A stretch of 64,000 bases of DNA, from the NCBI GenBank assembly GCA_027494015.1, contig JAOSJP010000034.1, positions 496,001-560,000 of the forward strand. The letters are read 5' to 3'. A program made the position numbers and the translations under genes. The notes below the pieces were generated by a model. That model did not search any database. It worked only from the letters and a program-made list of their open reading frames with translations, and was not told where the DNA came from. The stretch's first letter is position 1. Every line of letters begins with the position of its first letter. This document shows positions 54,185 through 61,831 of this stretch, piece by piece. The DNA comes from Anaerolineae bacterium. GTDB taxonomy: Bacteria; Chloroflexota; Anaerolineae; Aggregatilineales; Aggregatilineaceae.

Positions 54185-54373
54185 GAATGATCGCTGCCTT
54201 TCGCGTGGGCGGACACAGGGGATTGTAATGCCGGATCAGGGTGCCCGTCAAACGCACGGGAGAGAGTATACGAACGCGCGTTCTAGCGCGCAAATCGCAA
54301 GGAGACAGAGACGATGATGATCGTGCCGCGAAACCCGTGCGCACGCCGCCTGGGAAGGAAGTGCGCCGGACGA

Positions 54374-54379
54374 TACAAT
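54374..54379 (+). promoter_or_regulatory. -10 element for the URO-D-like gene
   Basis: TACAAT, 46 bases upstream of the ATG at 54426. Confidence 0.4.
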
Positions 54380-54425
54380 CATCCCCACTTAGCCTGCCAG
54401 ATGTTGAGAGAGGATCGCGTCCGCT

Positions 54426-55559
54426 ATGACCGGTACCTGGGATCAGTTCGGCGAAGAGGGCTGGAAGAAGCGGCGGGAGCGCTTCAGCGCCTGGTGGCGA
54501 CACGAAGGGCTGGTGCTGGACGTGCTGGCCCCGCGCAGCAACACGCCCGGCAGCATCGAGCACGAACAAGCCCCCTTCTTCTACTTGCTTTCAGGGCTGG
54601 ACACGCTGGCGGACTACCCCGATCAGGCGGCGCTGCAACAGGCCTGGCTCGACCCCGTCCCACGCGCCCGCCGCGCCGAGCGACACCTGGACAGCATCTG
54701 CTTCGCCGGTGAGGCATTCCCCCACTACGATACCCATCTGGGGCCGGGTAACCTGGCGACCTTCCTGGGTGCCGAGCCGGAGTTCGCGCTCGACACGGTC
54801 TGGTACCACCCGTGCATCAGCGATCCAGACACGCACCCTCCCCTGCGCTTCGATCCTGACAACCCCTGGTTTCTGCGCCAGAAAGCGATCCTCGAAGAGG
54901 GCGTGCGCGTCAGCCAGGGGCGCTATCCGGTGACCATCCCCGATCTGGTCGAGGGCCTGGACATCCTCTCCGCCCTGCGCGCCCCGCAGAGTCTCCTCCT
55001 CGATCTGATCGAGCGGCCCGGTTATGTCCAGGAACGGCTCGCCGAGATCAACCAGGTCTACTTCCAGGTCTTCGAGCAGCTCTACGAGATCGTGCGCGGG
55101 GCGTGGGGCGGCAACGTCTTCTCGGCTTTCCACATCTGGGGACCGGGCAAGACGGCCAAAGTGCAGTGCGACGTCGCCGCCATGATCTCGCCGCGCATGT
55201 TCCGGGAATTCGCCGTCCCCGCGCTGACCGAGCAGTGCGCCTGGCTCGACTACTCCATGTATCATCTGGACGGCACGCAGGCCATCCCTCACCTGGATGC
55301 TTTGCTGGAGATCAAGGAACTGGACGCCATTGAATGGACGCCCCAGGTGAGCCTGCCCCAGGGGGGCGATCCCTTGTGGTACGAGCTGTACCGGCGCATC
55401 CTCGCAGCGGGCAAGAGCGTGCAGGCCATCAGCGTCCGGCCCCAGGAGGTGATCCCCCTGCTGGAAGCAGTTGGGCCGCAGGGCATGTTTGTGTGCGTCA
55501 GCGCCAGCAGCGAGGCCGAAGCCGAGGCGCTGGTCAGCGCAGTGGACGCCTATCGCTGA
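54426..55559 (+). CDS. Uroporphyrinogen decarboxylase-like protein
   Basis: A 377-residue protein with the URO-D/MtaA barrel outline, e.g. HIWGPGKTAKVQCDVAAMISPRMFREFAVP and YHLDGTQAIPHLDALL in part. The sequence is divergent from true HemE and lacks its N-terminal FPVWF-type motif. Such proteins are often methyl-corrinoid methyltransferase relatives, but no corrinoid protein gene is beside it. Function uncertain. Confidence 0.75.
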   Translation: MTGTWDQFGEEGWKKRRERFSAWWRHEGLVLDVLAPRSNTPGSIEHEQAPFFYLLSGLDTLADYPDQAALQQAWLDPVPRARRAERHLDSICFAGEAFPHYDTHLGPGNLATFLGAEPEFALDTVWYHPCISDPDTHPPLRFDPDNPWFLRQKAILEEGVRVSQGRYPVTIPDLVEGLDILSALRAPQSLLLDLIERPGYVQERLAEINQVYFQVFEQLYEIVRGAWGGNVFSAFHIWGPGKTAKVQCDVAAMISPRMFREFAVPALTEQCAWLDYSMYHLDGTQAIPHLDALLEIKELDAIEWTPQVSLPQGGDPLWYELYRRILAAGKSVQAISVRPQEVIPLLEAVGPQGMFVCVSASSEAEAEALVSAVDAYR

Positions 55560-55584
55560 CTGGAGAAGTTTCCACGCAAAGGAA

Positions 55585-55620
55585 AAGACCAAACACTCGG
55601 TTCGCGAAGCGTTTGGTCTT
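55585..55620 (+). terminator. Stem-loop after the URO-D-like gene
   Basis: AAGACCAAACACT (55586-55597 region) pairs with AGCGTTTGGTCTT (55608-55620) with one mismatch. G-run rather than T-run follows, so termination strength is uncertain. A Rep-A half-arm with mismatches lies at about 55780-55824; the rest of this 338-base gap shows nothing recognised. Confidence 0.5.
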
Positions 55621-55897
55621 GGGGGAGCAACCGGATGGCTGTGGGGGGGCAGCAGCCATCGCAGTTTGTCTCATCATAGGCGCGGGCTGCCCCGCCTGCC
55701 TGACGAACAACCGCCGGGAACCCACCGCCCACCTGACGCGCCGTGCCTGGAGCGTGTTGTGACCCTGGCATCCTCAACGAGGGAGAGGGGGTCGAGGCGC
55801 GGCAGCGCCGAGCGGAGGTGAGACAGAGCCAGGAACTACCCCAAACCGCAGAGGGAGAAAGGGCCGGAAAAGCGGGATTGAATGTGCAGAGCAGGCT

Positions 55898-57769
55898 CTA
55901 AAAAGGCCACAGGAGCGGAATCCCCAGCATTGTCACCACCAGCATGATCAGCACCATCGGCACGCCGGCGCGAATATAGTCGGCGAAGCGGTAGCCGCCC
56001 GCACCCATCACCAGCGTGTTGACCGGCGAGCCAACAGGCGAAGCGAAGGCCATGGACGCAGCGATGCACGTCGCCATCATGAACGCCTGGGGGTGAACCC
56101 CCAGCTCGCGTGCGGTGGCGAATGCTATCGGCGCGACAACGACTGCCGTCGCCGTGTTGGAGAGCACCTGGGTGATGATCGCCGTGAGCAGAAACAGCCC
56201 GGCCATGACCACCAGCGGCCCGAAGCTGCCCAGCCCTTCGGTCAAGCTCTGGGCGAAGCGCGCCACCAGGCCAACCTGTTGCAGGGCTGTGCTCATCGGC
56301 AGCATCCCGGCGATGAGCACGATGCTCTTCCAGTCAATCGCCTCGTAGGCGTCGTCCATGCTCAGGCAGCCGCCCAGCACCATCAGCAGCCCGGCGGCCA
56401 TACTGATCATCGCCATCTCGCCGGGTGCGACGACGAGCGCAACCAGCATCGCCGCCAGGATCAGCAGCGCGACCGGCGCACGATGGCGGTTGGGCGCGCC
56501 GAGCATCGCCTCCGGTCGGCCCATCACCAGGAAGTCATGCGACTTGCGGCGCAGCGCCAGGATGTCGTGCCAGTACCCCTGCACCAACAGAATGTCGCCG
56601 AACTGGAGCGGCGTCGTCTTGAGGTCGAGCCGCCCGGACGCGCCGGGCCGCATGAGGTTGAGCACTGTCAGCTTATAAGTCGAACCGAAGCGGACATTCA
56701 CCAGCGTCTTGCCGATCAGCGACGAGCGCGGCGGCAGCAGCACCTCGGCAATGCCCGCTTCCTGGCTGATCAACGCCTGCTCGTCGGCGGGCAACACCGG
56801 CTGCATCGCCAGATTCCAGTAGGCGACCGCCTTGTGCACAGCCATTTCCTCGCCCTGCACAATGAGCACATCGTTGGCTTCCAGCATCGTGTCGGGCGTA
56901 GGGTGCACGGTGGCAATCGCGGGTTGCAGGATGAGCTGCTGCTCGCCGAAGCGGACGACTGCCTGGGGCGGCGGCTGGCGCTGAATGTCCAGCACCATCA
57001 GCCCGAAGCTCTCGCCCAGACGCGCCCCAGCTAGAGTCTGGTTCGCCAGGTTAGACTCCGGGGGAACGCGCAAGCGAAACAGGTTGTCGGGCAAGCGGTA
57101 GACATCGAGCAGCTCGCGCAGGCTATGTTCCTGCTCCTCGTAGGCTCCCACCGGCTTGTGGCCGGGCAGGATGCGGCGACCCACCATGACCATGAAGAAG
57201 ATGCCCGCCACCATCATCAGCAGGCCGATGGGCGTGAAGCTGAAAAAATGGAATGTTTCCTCGCCCTGCTCGCGCAGCATATCGGCGACGATGATGTTGG
57301 GCGTGGTGCCGATGAGCGTGGCCGTGCCGCCCAGCAGCGCCGCATACGACAGGGGAATGAGCAGCTTGGAGGGACTGACGTTGGCCGTGCGCGCCAGACC
57401 GACAATCGCCGGCAGGAGGACGGCGACCGCCCCCGTATTGCTCATGAAGGCGGAGAGGACGCCCCCTGCCAGCATGACCACGATGGTCAGCCGGATCTCG
57501 CTTCTTCCGGCAATGATGAGGATGCGCTCGCTGACCCTCGTCACCAGGCCGGTCTGCTGCAGAGCACCTCCCACAATAAACAGCGAGGCGACGATCAGCA
57601 CGACCGAGTTGGAGAAGCCCGCGAGGGCCTGCGACGTGGTGAGAATGCCAGTGACCATCAGGAGCACGACTACGCCCAGCGCCACGACATCCACGCGCAG
57701 CCACTCGGTGACGAACAGAACGATCGCCCCAATCAGAATAGCCAGCGTCACCCACATCTCAAGGGTCAT
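55898..57769 (-). CDS. SLC13/DASS family transporter with two RCK_C (TrkA-C) domains
   Basis: A 623-residue membrane protein. About five N-terminal helices contain the family motif MSNTGAVAVLLP and a TTPNIIVADM segment. Two cytosolic TrkA-C-like domains sit at about 210-300 and 310-390 (LAGARLGESFGL; LIGKTLVNVRFG), and the second half has IVLIAGMLPMSTALQ, NTATAVVVAPIA and a C-terminal helix. Members move sulfate, carboxylates or other anions with sodium. Single gene; substrate not identifiable. Confidence 0.9.
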   Translation of the reverse strand: MTLEMWVTLAILIGAIVLFVTEWLRVDVVALGVVVLLMVTGILTTSQALAGFSNSVVLIVASLFIVGGALQQTGLVTRVSERILIIAGRSEIRLTIVVMLAGGVLSAFMSNTGAVAVLLPAIVGLARTANVSPSKLLIPLSYAALLGGTATLIGTTPNIIVADMLREQGEETFHFFSFTPIGLLMMVAGIFFMVMVGRRILPGHKPVGAYEEQEHSLRELLDVYRLPDNLFRLRVPPESNLANQTLAGARLGESFGLMVLDIQRQPPPQAVVRFGEQQLILQPAIATVHPTPDTMLEANDVLIVQGEEMAVHKAVAYWNLAMQPVLPADEQALISQEAGIAEVLLPPRSSLIGKTLVNVRFGSTYKLTVLNLMRPGASGRLDLKTTPLQFGDILLVQGYWHDILALRRKSHDFLVMGRPEAMLGAPNRHRAPVALLILAAMLVALVVAPGEMAMISMAAGLLMVLGGCLSMDDAYEAIDWKSIVLIAGMLPMSTALQQVGLVARFAQSLTEGLGSFGPLVVMAGLFLLTAIITQVLSNTATAVVVAPIAFATARELGVHPQAFMMATCIAASMAFASPVGSPVNTLVMGAGGYRFADYIRAGVPMVLIMLVVTMLGIPLLWPF

Positions 57770-58010
57770 CAGCTACCGGACTCTTCCTTTGGTAGCAGCG
57801 GGTTCGCCGGGCGCGCTCAGCCCTCAGCTTACCGCCCAGGCGCACGATCATGGCATATGCGCCCAGGCCTGTCGAGGGCGCATCTGGCTCAATTGGCAGT
57901 GCAGTCTGTCACGAATTGCGCAGCAGAACCGGACGGCGCGGAGCTGGAAAAACACGAGCGCGGAGTCGTCCCACCGAACGGCCCCGCGCCCGGCGTGTGT
58001 CACAGCCCGT

Positions 58011-59162
58011 TCAGGCGCGCGCCCGCAACACCGCGTCGTGCGGGCCGCCCCACAGGGCGTGCCCGGCGTCCCACGACCACCCCGGCGCGCCGACCGTCAC
58101 CGCCTGGCGCGCCCAGCCCGCGACAACGCGCGCCTGCGTCGCATCCCACGAGCGCACCCCGCTCAGCGCGTCGGCGGCCTCAACGTTGCACGCGCCAACA
58201 GCTACGGCGCTGGTCAGCGCCGCCTCGACGGGCTGCCCGCGCAGCACGCCCGCCAGAAAACCGGCAATCGTCGCGTCGCCCGCACCAGTAGTGCCGACCA
58301 GCGGCTCCGGCACAAAGCACGGTACCCATAGCTCGCGCTCGCGCCAGCCCGCGCCCGCCAGGGCCGCGATGCCCCGCGCGCCGATGCGCAGATACAGGCC
58401 GCGCGCGCCCAGCTTGAGCACGACAATGCCCGCGCCCCAATCCAGCATTTGCGCGGCCACCTCCGCAAGCAGCGCATCGGCGGCCTGCGGAGACGCGGGC
58501 AGCTCGCGGCGCAGCATGACCAGCAGCTCGTCCAGGCTGGGCAGGAAGATGTCCACGTGGGGCAGCGTGCGCTTCAGAATTGTCCGCCAGTCCACGCGCC
58601 CGCTGGGGCCTTGCGGATCGGGCATGGCCATGTCCAGCGAGGTAATGACGCCGGTTTCTCTGGCGCAGCGGAACATCGTCTCCAGTTCCGCGCCATCGTC
58701 CAGATACATGCGCTCCATGACGGGCGGATAGCCGAAATGAAACAGCCTCGCGTCGCGCAGCGCGTCGCAGTCCAGGTCATCCGCGCCGAAGGTATGGTTG
58801 GCGCCTGGGCAGTGCAGGAACGAGCGATCCGCGTCCGGCAGGCTGAGCACGATGCTGTACGAGCTGACTTCACCGGGGACAACGATCATATTCTGCACCA
58901 GGGCCGCATCCTGAGCGCGGATCAGGTCGAGGATGATGCGCCCGAAGGGATCATCGCCCACCTTGCCCATCAGGCGTGTGTCTATCCCCAGCGTGTGCAG
59001 GGAGCGGCCCGTGTTGGATACAGGGCCGCCTGTTGAGAGCAGCGCCGCGCCAATTTCGATCAGCGCTCCCGGCGTCAGGCGCGCCTGCACGTTCCCGCCC
59101 GGTATGCGCGGGATGATGTCCAGGCAGATGTGCCCGGCAACGACTGCCCCTTTGCGACTCAT
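58011..59162 (-). CDS. PfkB family carbohydrate kinase
   Basis: A 383-residue ribokinase-fold sugar kinase. N-terminal GHICLDIIPRIPGG, the sugar-side GGPVSNTGRSLHTLG, GKVGDDPFG, and the C-terminal ATP/catalytic motif GTTGAGDATIAGFLAGVL with catalytic Asp. Sugar unknown; no sugar transporter or isomerase gene is adjacent. Preceded on the plus strand by Rep-A copy 7. Confidence 0.88.
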   Translation of the reverse strand: MSRKGAVVAGHICLDIIPRIPGGNVQARLTPGALIEIGAALLSTGGPVSNTGRSLHTLGIDTRLMGKVGDDPFGRIILDLIRAQDAALVQNMIVVPGEVSSYSIVLSLPDADRSFLHCPGANHTFGADDLDCDALRDARLFHFGYPPVMERMYLDDGAELETMFRCARETGVITSLDMAMPDPQGPSGRVDWRTILKRTLPHVDIFLPSLDELLVMLRRELPASPQAADALLAEVAAQMLDWGAGIVVLKLGARGLYLRIGARGIAALAGAGWRERELWVPCFVPEPLVGTTGAGDATIAGFLAGVLRGQPVEAALTSAVAVGACNVEAADALSGVRSWDATQARVVAGWARQAVTVGAPGWSWDAGHALWGGPHDAVLRARA

Positions 59163-59281
59163 GCGTCCCCTCTTCCGAATCGAACCAGACCTGTGCCCCC
59201 GCGCCGTCCAGAGCAGCGCCAGGCTCGCCCTCCCCCGATGATACTGCCGAAGGCACTGCCTTCACAAACGGAACAGGGGAG

Positions 59282-59457
59282 GCGAGCAAAGGTTGTCAGC
59301 GACTCGCTGGACGCGGGGGTATTGACCTCACCCCAGCCTCGCTACGCTCGGCTTGCCCCCTCTCCGTCAACGGAGAGGGGGCGGCGAGGCGCGTCAGCGC
59401 CGAGCGGGGGTGAGGTAAACCGGGGAACAGCAAACTGCCTGACGCATTTGGCGCGCA
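59282..59457 (-). mobile_element. Rep-A copy 7, nearly complete, inverted orientation
   Basis: Left GCGAGCAAAGGTTGTCA (59282-59298), core about 59322-59420 in the opposite orientation to copies 1-5, and a more diverged right end TGACGCATTTGGCGCGCA (59440-59457). It lies between the PfkB and cytochrome genes, in the divergent promoter region. Confidence 0.82.
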
Positions 59458-59498
59458 CCCAATGAATGTGCATTCCAGCACAATCGGCCCAACCCGCC

Positions 59499-59504
59499 TA
59501 TAAT
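59499..59504 (+). promoter_or_regulatory. -10 element for the multihaem cytochrome gene
   Basis: TATAAT, 66 bases upstream of the ATG at 59571 and 41 bases past Rep-A copy 7. Confidence 0.45.
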
Positions 59505-59570
59505 ACAGGCTGGTTCAGCGCCGCCGGGTGGCGGCAGCACGTGCCTGATTGCACGATGTGGGAGAGAGAC

Positions 59571-61268
59571 ATGCACAGAAACGGACGAGGAATTTCACTG
59601 CGGGCTGCTGGGCTGGCGTTCGCCGGCCTGGCGCTGCTGGCGATCAGCGCTCTGCTGCCGGGCGCGCTGACGCTGGCTCAGGGAGACGATGCCGCTGCTC
59701 CCGCCCCCTTTCCCGGCAGCCCACTGCCCAACGACCGTGACGACTTCTTCGCCGGATCGGGAGTCTGCGCGATCTGTCATGGTCGTCTCACCGATGCAGC
59801 AGGGAACGATGTCTCGATAGACAGGTACTGGCGTGCGACGATGATGGCCAACGCCGCCCACGACCCGTACTGGCAGGCATCGGTCAGCATCGAAACGGCC
59901 AATTTACCGCAGTACGCCGAGATAATCGAGGACAAGTGCGCCCTGTGCCACACGCCGATGGCCCACTTCAGCGCTGTCCAGGCGGGGGCCAGCACGCGCC
60001 TGTTTGAGGGCGGCTTCCTCAGCGCAGAGCACGCGGCGCACGCCCTGGCCATGGACGGCAACTCGTGCACGCTCTGCCACCAGATCGAGGATGTCGCGCT
60101 CGGCGAGCCAGAGAGCTTCAGCGGGCGCTACACGATTGACGCCGAACTGCCAGCGGGCGAGCGCCTGAACTACAGCCGCTTCGCCGTCAGCGAGCAAGGG
60201 ACGGCCATCATGCAGGGCGCGTCCGGCTTCATCCCCACCCAGTCCACGCACACTGGCCAGGCGGAGATGTGCGCAACCTGCCACACGCTCTACACGCCTT
60301 ACGTGGACGACACGGCCACCATCGTCGGCGAGTTCCCAGAGCAGACACCCTACCTGGAATGGCTGGGCAGCGCCTACGCTGACAACACCCCATGCCAGGG
60401 CTGCCACATGCCCCAGGCCGAGGGCGCTGTCGTGACCAGCGTCACCGGCGGCGACGCACGTGAGCCGTTCTTCAAGCACACCTTCGTCGGCGGCAACGCC
60501 TACCTGATGGACATCTTCCTGGCGCACGGCGCGGAGATGGGCGCAACCGCCAGCAGCGAGCACTTCACTTTCACCCGCGAGCAGACGCTCGCCCAGCTTC
60601 AGCAGCGCGCCGCCGCCGTCAGCCTGGAAAATGCAGGATTTGCGAACGCCACGCTGGCCTTCAACGTCGTGGTGGAGAACCGCGCCGGGCATAAGCTGCC
60701 GACCGGCTTCCCATCGCGGCGGGCCTGGCTGCACATCACTGTGCGCGACGCCGCTGGCAACGCGGTCTTTGAGTCCGGCGGGTACACGGCAGACGGGCGG
60801 ATCGTCGGCGACGATCACGATGCCGACCCGGCGCGCTACGAGCCGCACCACACCGTGATCCTCTCGCCAGATGACGTGCAGATTTACCAGCCCATCATGG
60901 GCGACGTGAACGGCGAGATCACCGGCATTCTGCTGCGCGGGGCGGGCTACCTGAAGGACAACCGGCTGCTGCCAGCGGGCTTCGACAAGAACGCCGCCCA
61001 CCCAGACGTGCGCCCCTGCGACGCGGCCCTGGCCGACGCCAACTTCACTGGCGGGAGCGACCGGCTGATGGTCTCGGTCAACACGGGGGCTGCCGAAGGG
61101 CCGTTCGAGGTGAGCGTTGAGCTGCTCTATCAGGCGCTCAGCTATCGCTGGATCGAGAAGCTGCGCGGCTTCGACACGGCGGAGAGCGCCCGCTTCCTCG
61201 GCTACCATGAGACAGTGCCCAACACGCCCGTCGTCATGGCCAGTGTGACCCAGAGCGTCTCCCCATAG
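59571..61268 (+). CDS. Secreted five-haem c-type cytochrome
   Basis: A 565-residue exported protein. Signal peptide about 1-37 (ending LTLAQG). Five haem-binding motifs C-x-x-C-H begin at Cys66, Cys123, Cys166, Cys234 and Cys275; the remaining 280 residues are haem-free with beta-rich segments (FNVVVENRAGHKLPTGFPSR in part). That late motif with HKLPTGFPSR recurs in multihaem proteins of the cytochrome c554 group. Start ATG 59571 with GGGAGAGA upstream. A strong terminator follows. A role in extracellular or periplasmic electron transfer is inferred. Confidence 0.88.
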   Translation: MHRNGRGISLRAAGLAFAGLALLAISALLPGALTLAQGDDAAAPAPFPGSPLPNDRDDFFAGSGVCAICHGRLTDAAGNDVSIDRYWRATMMANAAHDPYWQASVSIETANLPQYAEIIEDKCALCHTPMAHFSAVQAGASTRLFEGGFLSAEHAAHALAMDGNSCTLCHQIEDVALGEPESFSGRYTIDAELPAGERLNYSRFAVSEQGTAIMQGASGFIPTQSTHTGQAEMCATCHTLYTPYVDDTATIVGEFPEQTPYLEWLGSAYADNTPCQGCHMPQAEGAVVTSVTGGDAREPFFKHTFVGGNAYLMDIFLAHGAEMGATASSEHFTFTREQTLAQLQQRAAAVSLENAGFANATLAFNVVVENRAGHKLPTGFPSRRAWLHITVRDAAGNAVFESGGYTADGRIVGDDHDADPARYEPHHTVILSPDDVQIYQPIMGDVNGEITGILLRGAGYLKDNRLLPAGFDKNAAHPDVRPCDAALADANFTGGSDRLMVSVNTGAAEGPFEVSVELLYQALSYRWIEKLRGFDTAESARFLGYHETVPNTPVVMASVTQSVSP

Positions 61269-61290
61269 CGGCTCTGTCTGCGTGAAACGC

Positions 61291-61330
61291 AAGCGGCTGT
61301 CCGGTGCGCGATACAGGACAGCCGCTTTTT
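61291..61330 (+). terminator. Intrinsic terminator after the cytochrome gene
   Basis: AAGCGGCTGTCC at 61291-61302 pairs with GGACAGCCGCTT at 61316-61327, followed by TTTTT starting within the arm. Confidence 0.85.
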
Positions 61331-61355
61331 GCGCCCTCTATCTTGTTTTGTCGGG

Positions 61356-61769
61356 TGCGAGCAAAAGGCGTCAGGCAGACGGCTTTGCTCTGAGTTGCCT
61401 CACCCACACCCGGCGCTGACGCGCCTCTCCGCCCCCTCTCCATCATGGAGGAACGGACAAATAAGATTGCATTGACGGTTGATTATAGGTTACAGCAGAA
61501 CAATGCAAGGGAAGAAACGAACGAAGAAGACGACTTCGGGGAACCGGTTGTAGGGGCGGGTTTGCAAACCCGCCCCTACAGGCCGGTATCCGGGCTTCTC
61601 CTTCAAGCCGCCCGTTTCTTCCGTTGATTGTGATCGCTCGTCGTTACGCTAAATCAACACTGTCTAATATGTCCGTCCCTCCGCAGCGGAGAGGGGGCAA
61701 GCCGGGCGCGGCGAGGCCAGGGGGTGAGGTAGAACAACACGCACGTTTGATGCGATTGCCCTGCTCGCA
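61356..61769 (+). mobile_element. Rep-A copy 8, split by the second Rep-C insertion
   Basis: Left terminus TGCGAGCAAAAGGCGTCA at 61356-61373, left half core to 61449, right half core 61680-61735, and a decayed right end near 61769. The break is again at the CTCTCC/GGAGAG hairpin apex. Confidence 0.8.
61450..61679 (-). mobile_element. Rep-C copy 2 (230 bp), inverted relative to copy 1
   Basis: Reads GGAACGGAC ... GTCCGTCCC; the reverse complement aligns with 29020-29255 along its whole length, including TTAGACAGTGTTGATTTAGC and the TGTAGGGGCGGGTTT hairpin. Flanking 11-mers are TCCATCATGGA and TCCGCAGCGGA, the same size and position as in copy 1 but not identical to each other. Confidence 0.85.
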
Positions 61770-61794
61770 GAAGCCCTCCCGCGCCCGGCAGTGC

Positions 61795-61800
61795 TATACT
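61795..61800 (+). promoter_or_regulatory. -10 element for the spermidine-synthase-like gene
   Basis: TATACT, 31 bases upstream of the ATG at 61832. Confidence 0.4.
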
Positions 61801-61831
61801 GGAGCCAACCGCACATCAGAAGGTGCAGACC

